Origin: Flavobacteriales bacterium
GTDB taxonomy: Bacteria > Bacteroidota > Bacteroidia > Flavobacteriales_D > Parvicellaceae
Direction of reading: 5' to 3'
DNA: 38,852 nucleotides
Assembly (NCBI GenBank): GCA_029244805.1
Contig: JAQWQH010000091.1
Location: 1-38,852, forward strand
Shown here piece after piece: positions 15,143-22,685 of this stretch. Position numbers and translations under genes: made by a program. The notes below the pieces were generated by a model, which was given only the letters and a program-made list of their open reading frames with translations, ran no database searches and was not told the DNA's origin. Every line of letters begins with the position of its first letter. The first letter of the stretch is position 1.

Positions 15143-15802
15143 ATGAGCCAAATAGGAGTGTTCTCGTCAATATTGCTTTTTACAGCATGCGGAGGAACTG
15201 AAGAGGTGTCAGAGTTAGAGGAATTGGGAAACCAAATTGCGAAACAAGAAGTTCCTGCTGAGATGAAGCCTTGTTTGTTGACTTTAGACAAGGAAGGTGT
15301 TGTGGTAAACTGGACTGCTTTTAAGTTGAGCGAAAGAGTAGGCGTTGGAGGAACATTTGATTCTGTTATTGTAACAGGAGTGGTTCCAAATCAAACAATA
15401 ACTGAAGCGGCAAAAACAGCGCAATTTGATATTTATACAACTTCTGTAAACTCAAATAATCCGGAAAGAGATTGGAAAATTTCAAATAGCTTTTTTGGTA
15501 CTATGACTAATACTGAGTCTATCTCTGGAAAAATTATTTCTCTAAATCAAGATGGTTCGGGTTCTGTTGCATTAACAATGAATGGTGTTGAGAAGGAAGT
15601 AGAGATAGAATGGAGTGTGTCCACTGAAAACCGTTTAAAACTGTCTACAGCTGTTAGCGTTAATGATTGGGATGCTAAGCCATCGCTTGACTCTTTAAAT
15701 GGAGTTTGCACGGCAGTGCATACGGGGCCAGATGGATTGAGTGTTTTATGGCCAGATGTAGAAATTGAAGTGTTTGCAGATTTTAAATCGGATTGTGAAT
15801 AA
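15143..15802 (+). CDS. YceI-like lipoprotein, N-terminus probably affected by a one-base indel
   Basis: A 219-residue product from ATG 15143. It has a lipobox-like FTAC (Cys16), an acidic linker, and a YceI-like beta-barrel domain: VVNWTAFKLSERVGVGGTFDSV, then FDIYTTSVNSNNPERDWKIS. YceI folds bind lipids such as isoprenoids. The predicted signal peptide lacks any Lys or Arg before its hydrophobic core, which is odd. An out-of-frame ATG at 15132 followed by five A's reads only four codons to a stop. One more A in that run would give MKKYMSQIGV, a normal lipoprotein start in frame with this gene. So the real start may be 15132, with a base missing from the run. A strong terminator follows. Confidence 0.78.
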   Translation: MSQIGVFSSILLFTACGGTEEVSELEELGNQIAKQEVPAEMKPCLLTLDKEGVVVNWTAFKLSERVGVGGTFDSVIVTGVVPNQTITEAAKTAQFDIYTTSVNSNNPERDWKISNSFFGTMTNTESISGKIISLNQDGSGSVALTMNGVEKEVEIEWSVSTENRLKLSTAVSVNDWDAKPSLDSLNGVCTAVHTGPDGLSVLWPDVEIEVFADFKSDCE

Positions 15803-15824
15803 AAGTCTTCGTACTAAATAAAAA

Positions 15825-15857
15825 AGCCGTTAGAGATTCTTCTCTAGCGGCTTTTTT
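15825..15857 (+). terminator. Rho-independent terminator after the YceI-like lipoprotein gene
   Basis: The stem AGCCGTTAGAGA (15825-15836) pairs with TCTCTAGCGGCT (15841-15852) over a TTCT loop. All 12 pairs form, one of them G-T. A run of A precedes the stem and T's follow it, so it may work in both directions. It separates the biotin carrier/lipoprotein pair from the CAP-domain gene. Confidence 0.9.
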
Positions 15858-16057
15858 ATTTTTGGGAACAAAATTTCTGTATAGATTTCGAATTTATCAA
15901 TCTGCTTTTGCACTTTAGGGACCATAAAAGTCAGAGGTTCCCGATAAGATACCCCCCTCTACTATAACTGTACCTTTTTGGTGTTCATGCATTACAATAA
16001 GAAACAAAAGCCTATAGAAAATCATTACGCTCAAATAATTAATCTAAAACTTAAGCT

Positions 16058-16651
16058 ATGATTTTCCAACAAAAAAATTCTACTATTCTTGTATTTTCTA
16101 TTATTACTTTCTTTTTGCTTTCTTCATTTGTTTGTTCTTTCTACCCAAGAAAAAGCCAAAAATTTTTTGGGATTGCTATTGGCATTGAAAATGTTCCAAG
16201 CAGCAGTTTAATGAACGAAAGGCAATTTTTAATCATATTAAACAAGGCACGTAAAGACTCTCTACTGGAGCCGCTGATGATAGATAAAGATCTTTCAAGA
16301 GCTGCGAGATATCATTCTTACGATATGGGTACTCAGGATTATTTTGGTCACGATACATATGATAGAAACATAATTACAGATAGTTTAGAGTTTGTGTGTG
16401 ACGAACATACCAGGACTAAAAACTTTTTGAAGCACGAATCTAAAAATAAGGTTTGGAAAGTTTCTGCAGGTGTATCAGAGAATTGTAATTACGGCGCTGC
16501 TAATGGAAAAGAAGTATTCACATCTTGGCTTAATTCTCCGCCTCATTGTAAAAACATGTTTAATCCTGACCATCGTTTGGTCGGAATTGGATATATCCAT
16601 ATTCCAGGCTCTAAGAAACCACATTGCTGGACTGCTGATTTTAGCAGATAA
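16058..16651 (+). CDS. CAP-domain (SCP/PR-1-like) exported protein
   Basis: A 197-residue protein with an N-terminal hydrophobic signal or anchor (residues about 8-27) and one CAP domain. Marks are LNKARKDSLLEPL, RAARYHSYDMGTQDYFGHD, GVSENCNYG and SWLNSPPHCKNMFNPDHRLVGIGY. The four CAP-cavity residues are present: His86, His98, Glu141 and His163. Five cysteines in the mature part suggest disulfides outside the cytoplasm. CAP proteins bind or act on lipids or proteins outside the cell; bacterial roles are mostly unknown. It appears monocistronic. The 200 bases upstream contain TACCTTTT (15971-15978) as the only promoter-like hint. A second CAP gene lies at 35789-36439. Confidence 0.87.
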   Translation: MIFQQKNSTILVFSIITFFLLSSFVCSFYPRKSQKFFGIAIGIENVPSSSLMNERQFLIILNKARKDSLLEPLMIDKDLSRAARYHSYDMGTQDYFGHDTYDRNIITDSLEFVCDEHTRTKNFLKHESKNKVWKVSAGVSENCNYGAANGKEVFTSWLNSPPHCKNMFNPDHRLVGIGYIHIPGSKKPHCWTADFSR

Positions 16652-16752
16652 CGATTATTTAATAGGTTTATTTTTTTTATAACGATTGTCTTGACCATTT
16701 TTTATTAGGATAAAAACAGCGCAAATTAAACTAGTGTATTAGAGGATTAATT

Positions 16753-16760
16753 TATTTTTG
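16753..16760 (+). promoter_or_regulatory. Candidate -7 element for the DUF4271-hemD operon
   Basis: TATTTTTG is a perfect TAnnTTTG match 8 bases before the ATG at 16769. Transcription would start almost at the start codon, giving a leaderless or nearly leaderless mRNA. I see no -33 TTG at the expected distance, so confidence is limited. Confidence 0.35.
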
Positions 16761-16768
16761 TATTGAAA

Positions 16769-17470
16769 ATGAATCAAACGGGAATTCCCATAGATAAAAT
16801 TACCTCTATAGAATGGATGCTAGTTCCTCTTATGATAGTTCTAGTTTCCTATGCCATAATTAGGCATATGCAAGTTGGAGTTATTTCTAATGCTTTTCGA
16901 CAATGTTTTTCTTTTTCTCTCTCAAATCAGGACTATAAAGGAGCTCACGGGCTGTCATCTCGGTTGTCAATGGCTTTAGTTTTCAACTCGATTACTGTAA
17001 TTTCTATTCTTATTTACAAGCTTTTAATTAAAGTAATTTCTCCAGCAGATCCTTATTTGTTTTATGGATTAGTATTTGGAGGTGTGTTTTTTTTGTTGGC
17101 CTTAAAGTTTGCTGTCATAAGATTGGTTAAAGGCATTTCTGAAGCTAATGATGTGCTAGAAAAAGCAAAAAGTTACAACTTTAGATACTATCAAATAATT
17201 GGGGTCTTGTTACTCCCAGGAATAATTGCAATTTTGTTTTTTCCGCACAGCACTAATATAAATTTCCAACTATTGGGCCAGAAAAGCCATAATATTGGAG
17301 AGGCATATTGTGTTTTTTTATTAGCTATATCCTACATTATAAGGCTGTTCCAGAGTGTTCGTCAAAGCTTAGGTGTTAAAGTTTCGTGGTTTTACATTAT
17401 TTTGTACCTTTGCACCCTCGAAATATTGCCTCTAGTCGTAACTTATCTACTATTGGTTGGCAAATTTTGA
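16769..17470 (+). CDS. DUF4271 integral membrane protein
   Basis: A 233-residue membrane protein with about six transmembrane segments: residues about 16-34, 65-85, 92-112, 141-161, 177-193 and 208-229. I recognise it as DUF4271, a Bacteroidota family that usually lies directly before hemD. The start is ATG 16769; an in-frame TTG two codons earlier is possible but less likely. Its end overlaps the likely hemD start by 14 bases. No function is known. The constant neighbourhood suggests a link to heme synthesis or simply conserved co-transcription. Confidence 0.82.
   Translation: MNQTGIPIDKITSIEWMLVPLMIVLVSYAIIRHMQVGVISNAFRQCFSFSLSNQDYKGAHGLSSRLSMALVFNSITVISILIYKLLIKVISPADPYLFYGLVFGGVFFLLALKFAVIRLVKGISEANDVLEKAKSYNFRYYQIIGVLLLPGIIAILFFPHSTNINFQLLGQKSHNIGEAYCVFLLAISYIIRLFQSVRQSLGVKVSWFYIILYLCTLEILPLVVTYLLLVGKF
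17405..17412 (+). promoter_or_regulatory. Possible internal -7 element before hemD
   Basis: TACCTTTG followed by CA is a perfect -7 motif 45 bases before the TTG start and 84 bases before the GTG start of hemD. It lies inside the DUF4271 coding region, and no -33 TTG is seen at a suitable spacing, so it may be chance. Confidence 0.25.
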
Positions 17471-18236
17471 AAGTTTAACTAAAAACGAATTAATTGTGGG
17501 AGTTAAAACTATTCTAGTTTCTCAGCCGGAACCAAAAAGCGGGAAGAATCCATTTTCTGATTTGGCAGGCAAATATCGCGTACAAATTGATTATCGCTCA
17601 TTTATCCATGTAGAAGGAGTTGACGCGCAGGAGTTTAGGAAGGAACGCATTCTGTTTTCTGATTTTACGGGTGTAATTCTAACTTCTCGTATGGCCGTTG
17701 ACCATTATTTTAGAATGGCTAAGGAGATGCGATATACAGTTCCAGATGACATGAAGTACTTTTGCATTTCAGAGGCAGTTGCCTATTATCTGCAGAATTA
17801 TGTTGTTTATCGTAAAAGAAAAATATTTTTTGGAAAACAGACAACCGCAGATTTGGGAGATGTACTAAAGAAACATAAAAAAGAAAATTTCTTAGTTCCA
17901 TGCTCAGATATACAGCGAAAAGTAATTCCGGAGCAATTAGCAAAATTTGGCATAGAGTTCAAGAATGCTACTCTTTATAAAACTGTTTGCAGTGATCTAT
18001 CTGATTTATCTGCGGTTAAATATGACATGTTGGTTTTTTATAGTCCGTCAGGGATTCAATCTTTGATTAAAAATTTTCCAGAATTTACCCAAAATGGGAC
18101 CAAAATAGCGGTTTTTGGACCAACTACAGCCAAAGCTGTGGAAGATGCAGGGTTTAGAATTGATGTTCAGGCACCGAGTTCAAATGCTCCTTCAATGACA
18201 ATGGCTATTGAGCAGTATTTAAAAGGGAAAAAATAA
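17457..18236 (+). CDS. hemD: Uroporphyrinogen-III synthase HemD
   Basis: A 259-residue (or 246-residue) two-domain cytosolic enzyme that closes and rearranges hydroxymethylbilane to uroporphyrinogen III in heme and cobalamin synthesis. The Bacteroidota form begins VKTILVSQPEPKSGKNPF, followed by YRSFIHVEGVDAQEFR. The C-terminal domain has DMLVFYSPSGIQSLI and KIAVFGPTTAKAVEDAGF. No ATG is available. The start is either TTG 17457, which overlaps the DUF4271 gene by 14 bases, or GTG 17496, which leaves a 25-base gap. A hairpin that looks like a terminator follows. Confidence 0.88.
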   Translation: MANFESLTKNELIVGVKTILVSQPEPKSGKNPFSDLAGKYRVQIDYRSFIHVEGVDAQEFRKERILFSDFTGVILTSRMAVDHYFRMAKEMRYTVPDDMKYFCISEAVAYYLQNYVVYRKRKIFFGKQTTADLGDVLKKHKKENFLVPCSDIQRKVIPEQLAKFGIEFKNATLYKTVCSDLSDLSAVKYDMLVFYSPSGIQSLIKNFPEFTQNGTKIAVFGPTTAKAVEDAGFRIDVQAPSSNAPSMTMAIEQYLKGKK

Positions 18237-18265
18237 TTTTGTCACGTGCTCTACTTATTACCTTT

Positions 18266-18299
18266 ACAAGGTCGACCGTAGTCTACCTTGTTTTCTTTT
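18266..18299 (+). terminator. Probable terminator after hemD
   Basis: ACAAGGTCGAC (18266-18276) pairs with GTCTACCTTGT (18281-18291) over a CGTA loop, with one internal C-T mismatch. A T-rich tract follows (18291-18299). It sits 29 bases after the hemD stop and 14 bases before rnpA. An attenuating hairpin in the rnpA leader is an alternative reading. Confidence 0.55.
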
Positions 18300-18313
18300 G
18301 ATCAAATATTTCC

Positions 18314-18694
18314 ATGAAAAACACTTTGTCTAAATCGGATAGATTAACTAACCCTGTTGCTATATCACAGATTTATGATAAAGGGAAACATCTGAATTAT
18401 TTCCCTTTTAAAATTGTTTGGTTAAAGGAAGACGGAGGTGCCGGTTTAAAAGTGGTGTTTTCCGTTCCAAAAAGAAAATTTAAAAGAGCAGTTGATCGAA
18501 ATCAAATAAAAAGGAAGTTAAGAGAGACATATCGGAAGCATAAGCATGAAGTCCAAAAGGCTGTAGAAAATAAAAACACGCGTGTTTCTTTATTTTTAGT
18601 ATATCTGGGAAAAGATATTCCGCCGTCCGAAATAGTGGATGATAAAATAAACGTACTTTTAAAACGTTTAACGAAAGAGATTACAGATAAATAG
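18314..18694 (+). CDS. rnpA: Ribonuclease P protein component
   Basis: A 126-residue basic protein that binds the RNase P RNA and helps mature tRNA 5' ends. The family's RNR motif is intact: RNQIKRKLRE (residues 62-71), preceded by FSVPKRKFKRAVD. The N-terminal LSKSDRLTNP is also usual for RnpA. The next gene, the S41 protease, starts 5 bases after the stop, an arrangement common in flavobacteria. rpmH and dnaA, neighbours of rnpA in many other bacteria, are absent. Confidence 0.93.
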   Translation: MKNTLSKSDRLTNPVAISQIYDKGKHLNYFPFKIVWLKEDGGAGLKVVFSVPKRKFKRAVDRNQIKRKLRETYRKHKHEVQKAVENKNTRVSLFLVYLGKDIPPSEIVDDKINVLLKRLTKEITDK

Positions 18695-18699
18695 CATCT

Positions 18700-20376
18700 A
18701 TGTTCCAAACCAGAAAACCAATTTATATTGTTCTAATAGCCGCAATTTTCATCAGTGCAACAACTGTTACCTCAACACTAATTTCTGATAAAAATGATGA
18801 TAATTATTTCGAGATAACCAAGAACATTCGAATCATGACATCGGTTTACGATAACATCAACACGTTTTATGTAGATGAGCCAGAGCCAGGAAACTTGATG
18901 AAAAAAGGTATTGATGCTATGCTTCGGTCCCTAGATCCATATACTGTTTATATACCAGAAAGCGATATAGAAGATTATCGATTTATGACTACTGGACAAT
19001 ATGGAGGAATTGGCGCAATGATAAAAACACAAGATTCCTACGTGGTAATTTCAGAACCCTATGAAGGTTCACCAACTGATAAGGCAGGAATTATTGCAGG
19101 CGATATTTTATTAGAGATTGATGGTAAATCAGTAGCTGGAAAAACCACAAAAGAAATGAGTGCTATTTTAAAAGGCGGAGCAGGAACTATTCTGAAGGTT
19201 AAGTATGAAAGACACGGTGTTGCCAGTGAAACATCAATTACGAGGGAGGTTATCAAGATTCCTTCGGTTCCTTACTACGGGATGATTGATGAAGAAATTG
19301 GTTACGTGAAGTTAAACTCGTTTACGAGTACAGCAAGTAGAGAAGTTCTGAAAGCTTTGAAATATTTGAAGGATAGTAGTGGAATGAAAAAACTAGTTTT
19401 TGACCTCAGGGGAAATGGGGGAGGTCTGTTGCATGAGTCTGTCAATATTGTAAATTTCTTTATTGGTAAAGGGAATACGGTTGTTTCCACTAAAGGAAGG
19501 TTAGCAGATTTAAATAAAGACTACAAAACACTTAACACACCCTTTGATGAAGAAATGCCTATAGTTGTTTTAGTTGATGGTTATTCTGCTTCAGCAAGTG
19601 AAATTGTCTCCGGGAGCCTACAGGATTTGGATCGTGCCGTTATAATTGGAATGACAACTTATGGCAAAGGGCTGGTGCAGCAAACCAAAGATTTAAATTT
19701 TGGGAGTAAGGTAAAGCTGACCATAGCTAAATATTATACTCCAAGCGGTAGATGCATTCAAAAATTGGATTATGCAAATAGAGACGATAAAGGGTCTGTT
19801 TCGGAAGTTGCAGATAGCTTGATAAAGACCTTTATAACAAAAAATGGTAGAGAGGTAAAAGATGGACGTGGAGTTGAGCCTGAAATTAAAATAGAGCCTG
19901 CTGTTTTCAGCAAGCTTACTTCTGTTCTCGTTTTCAAGAATTACGTTTTTAACTATGCCACAGACTATAAACGAGATCATTCAGATATTGAGTCAGCAAG
20001 TACGTTTTCACTTTCAACAAGTGATTACAATAATTTTATTGCTTATTTAGGAGATAAAGAAGTTGAATATACAATGGATTCTGAGGAGATGCTGGAGGAA
20101 CTGAAGGAGATTGCTAAGGAAGAAAAGTACTATGACGATTCTGAAATTGAATTTGATGCACTTTTTGCAAAATTGAAACCAAGCCTAAAAGATGATATGG
20201 TTCGGTACAAAGATGAAATTATTGAGCTTCTTGAAAATGAAATTGTTTCACGATATTATTATCAAAATGGCCGGGTGGAAGCATCGCTTAAAAATGACCC
20301 ATATATGAAAGAGGCAAAAGAGGTTTTGAAAAACCAGGTGCGCTATAAAAGTATTTTAGCGGGAGAGTCCAAATAA
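18700..20376 (+). CDS. S41-family C-terminal processing protease
   Basis: A 558-residue protease with an N-terminal signal or anchor (residues 7-29). A PDZ domain lies at about 88-172 (GGIGAMI, SPTDKAGIIAGDILLEIDGK). The S41 catalytic domain follows: FDLRGNGGGLL (234-244), then the Ser in GYSASASE (Ser298 by spacing) and Lys323 in YGKGLVQ, the usual Ser-Lys dyad. The C-terminal 150 residues are charged and helical. Such proteases trim or degrade periplasmic proteins from the C-terminus. It lies 5 bases after rnpA and two bases before the broken ligase gene, so the three are probably one operon. Confidence 0.93.
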   Translation: MFQTRKPIYIVLIAAIFISATTVTSTLISDKNDDNYFEITKNIRIMTSVYDNINTFYVDEPEPGNLMKKGIDAMLRSLDPYTVYIPESDIEDYRFMTTGQYGGIGAMIKTQDSYVVISEPYEGSPTDKAGIIAGDILLEIDGKSVAGKTTKEMSAILKGGAGTILKVKYERHGVASETSITREVIKIPSVPYYGMIDEEIGYVKLNSFTSTASREVLKALKYLKDSSGMKKLVFDLRGNGGGLLHESVNIVNFFIGKGNTVVSTKGRLADLNKDYKTLNTPFDEEMPIVVLVDGYSASASEIVSGSLQDLDRAVIIGMTTYGKGLVQQTKDLNFGSKVKLTIAKYYTPSGRCIQKLDYANRDDKGSVSEVADSLIKTFITKNGREVKDGRGVEPEIKIEPAVFSKLTSVLVFKNYVFNYATDYKRDHSDIESASTFSLSTSDYNNFIAYLGDKEVEYTMDSEEMLEELKEIAKEEKYYDDSEIEFDALFAKLKPSLKDDMVRYKDEIIELLENEIVSRYYYQNGRVEASLKNDPYMKEAKEVLKNQVRYKSILAGESK

Positions 20377-20378
20377 AA

Positions 20379-21940
20379 GTGTTTAATAAGTACCTCCCTT
20401 ATACCAAGATTTACATATTTGCATTACTGTTATTGGTGATTGGGCTTTCTACGGGGAAATTTTTGATGAGCATTTCTTCAATAATTCTAGCTGCGGCTTG
20501 GGTTTTAGAGGGTGATTATTTAGCTAAATGGGAAAGGATAAAGAAGTTAAGTTACGCACCATTAATTTTGGCAGTAGGCTTTCTTGTGCATGTAATTTGG
20601 CTTTTTAACACTACAAATTATGACTACGGCTTTCATGATATAGTAAGAAAACTCCCCCTCTTAAGTTTTCCAATTGTGATTGGATCTATGCCGTTATTAT
20701 CAAAACGAATTTACGAGTTAATTATAGGTGTATTTATAGCGGGATTGCTTGTAAGCACCTTGATAAGTTTTGGGGCATACTTGGAGTTTTTTACAATAAA
20801 GGAAGATATTACAGATGTCCGTAACATCTCTTTTTTTATCTCTCATATTCGTTTAAGCTTATTAATTTGCTTAGCAATAGTTTTATTAAATTACTATTTC
20901 TTTAATAAAGGTAAAGTGATTCAAATTGTGTCAGTTTCTGTAAGTTTATGGTTCTGCTATTTTCTTTACATTCTTTCAGGAACAGGTTTAATAGTTCTAA
21001 GTGTCGTATTTAGCTATTCTTTGATATGGATAGTAATCGTGAATTCTTCTATCAAGGTTAAAATTCTATCTGGATTAACGGGATTGGGATTTATCGTTTT
21101 TGCACTATTATATGTCTGGAATTCGTACAATGAATATTCTGAAATCAAAGACAATGTTGTTTTCCAGTCCTTAGATACCCATACTCCGTCAGGAGAATTA
21201 TATATTCACGATACAACCAGTTTAGTTACCGAAAATGGATATTATTTATGGCTTTATGTTTGTCCAAGCGAAGTAGAACAAACATGGAATATGAAAAGCG
21301 ATTATCAATTTAATTCGCTTGATAAAAAAGGTCAACCAATGTCCGCAACTATCTATCGCTATATTACTTCAAAAGGAGATAGGAAGGATAAGCAAGGAGT
21401 TTCAGAACTGACTGATGTAGAGGTGTCTGAAATTGAAATGGGTATAACAAGCTGTATTAAATTGTCCAGCATCAATAAAAGGTTACATCAAATCTTTTTG
21501 AATTCAAAAATAAGGCGAGTGGGTTTAGTTCAAATGGACATTCTATTACGCAGAGACTAAATTTTTCAAACGCTGGGATATCTATTGCAAAAGATAATTT
21601 TTGGCTGGGCGTAGGGACGGGCGATGTCCCAGATGCCTTCGAAGCAAAGTACATTGAGTTAAACTCACGGCTCGCTCCTAAAAATAGAAAGAGAGGACAT
21701 AATCAGCTTCTAACTTTTTTTATAGCATTTGGGTTGGTTGGATGGTTAATTTGGATTATTTCATTTGTATATCCAATTATAACTATGGCAAAAGACAAAT
21801 ATGTTATTGGTGCTTTTCTGGTAATTAGTTTGCTAAGTTTTTTAGGTGATGATACGCTGGAAACACAGGCAGGTGTAACTTTTTTTGCTTTTTTTAATAG
21901 TTTTTTCTTATTCCATTCTTCCAATAAAGTAGGAAGATAA
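20379..21940 (+). pseudogene. O-antigen ligase-like membrane protein, one-base frameshift
   Basis: The reading frame from GTG 20379 gives 393 residues and ends at 21560. It has many transmembrane segments, then a large outer loop (about residues 255-370). At the run of five T's at 21495-21499, after RLHQIF, the homologous sequence continues in another frame through NGHSITQRL, FWLGVGTGDVP and LTFFIAFGLVGWLIW to 21940. One extra T restores a single 520-residue protein with the hallmarks of the Wzy/WaaL O-antigen ligase superfamily. Such proteins join or polymerise surface sugars at the membrane. The rest of the sequence is undecayed, so this is a recent mutation, a phase-variable switch or a sequencing error. 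The GTG start is two bases after the S41 gene. Confidence 0.82.
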
Positions 21941-21969
21941 TAACTACGTAAATACATTACGTAGTTATT
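21939..21969 (+). terminator. Perfect 13-bp hairpin at the end of the ligase gene
   Basis: AATAACTACGTAA (21939-21951) and TTACGTAGTTATT (21957-21969) form a perfect 13-bp stem with a 5-base loop. It overlaps the stop codon of the ligase gene and is followed by three T's at most. It probably works as a terminator or mRNA-stabilising hairpin. The stem is A/T-rich, so the strength is uncertain. Confidence 0.55.
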
Positions 21970-21979
21970 TCTGAAGTTT

Positions 21980-22001
21980 GTATTGTAATAACTAACAATA
22001 C
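21980..22001 (+). promoter_or_regulatory. Small hairpin directly before the orphan gene
   Basis: GTATTGT (21980-21986) and ACAATAC (21995-22001) form a perfect 7-bp stem with an 8-base loop, ending 5 bases before ATG 22007. It could be a protein-binding operator or a leader hairpin. I see no clear promoter between this and the preceding hairpin. Confidence 0.3.
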
Positions 22002-22006
22002 GAATT

Positions 22007-22318
22007 ATGAAAACAATATCATCATTAACAAAAGGAAGTAAAATGGAAATTCAGTTCATCGTATATGAGCGAAACGATGATGGTTTATTGCTTGCCTGTA
22101 AAGTGTTTAAAGGAGGTAAAAGTTACTTTACAAATATCAGCATCAATTTTAACGAGCTTAATAATTTAATAGGTAAACTACCGAGAATCAATGGAATTGA
22201 TTTTTCGGAGTTAATTACAAATGAGTTATTAACTAATCAGGATGAAATAAGTGAAATTAACTTAAAGAATAAGCTAGGTCAAACAATTATGATAAATGAC
22301 CAATTATTAGCAGCATAA
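22007..22318 (+). CDS. Small protein of unknown function
   Basis: A 103-residue soluble protein with no signal peptide or membrane segment, which I do not recognise. The first half looks beta-rich (MEIQFIVYERNDDGLLLACKV, residues 13-33, then KSYFTNISINFNEL) and the second half helical and acidic. The composition is A/T-rich like its neighbours. The HIRAN protein gene starts 22 bases after its stop, so the two are probably co-transcribed. Good codon structure and an ATG start make it a plausible gene. Confidence 0.55.
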   Translation: MKTISSLTKGSKMEIQFIVYERNDDGLLLACKVFKGGKSYFTNISINFNELNNLIGKLPRINGIDFSELITNELLTNQDEISEINLKNKLGQTIMINDQLLAA

Positions 22319-22340
22319 TCACTAATAAAACAAAATAATT

Positions 22341-22685
22341 ATGAGACAATTAAACACTGTTCCGCCTTTACCAGAAGCACTGCCAAACCTTGGATTACTC
22401 ACAAATGTAGTCGAATTAGCTTATTATGAAATGATTTATATTTATCATAGACTTAAACATAATAGTAGAATTGAATTGAGAAGAGAGCATAACCACATCT
22501 TTGACAAAAATGCTGTGGGAGTATATTTTGAGGGTTGTAAGTTAGGCTACGTTTCCCTAAAAGTTAATTCGATAATTGCAAAACAAATGGATAGAGGAAC
22601 CACGGTTTTAGCAAGAGTAAAAAGGATTAACAAGAATAAAAATAAGCCTTTGAGTGTTTTAGACATTGAAGTAATGGTAATGTGA
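22341..22685 (+). CDS. Stand-alone HIRAN-domain protein
   Basis: A 114-residue protein consisting almost wholly of one HIRAN domain (about residues 25-110). Marks are ELRREHNHIFDKNAVGVYF (residues 45-63) and KLGYVSLKVNSIIAKQMDRG (67-86). In eukaryotic HLTF/Rad5, HIRAN domains bind single-stranded 3' DNA ends. Bacterial stand-alone versions are thought to take part in DNA processing or stress, without firm evidence. It lies 22 bases after the orphan gene. Its stop codon directly abuts the stop codon of the convergent EnvC-like gene. Confidence 0.7.
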   Translation: MRQLNTVPPLPEALPNLGLLTNVVELAYYEMIYIYHRLKHNSRIELRREHNHIFDKNAVGVYFEGCKLGYVSLKVNSIIAKQMDRGTTVLARVKRINKNKNKPLSVLDIEVMVM

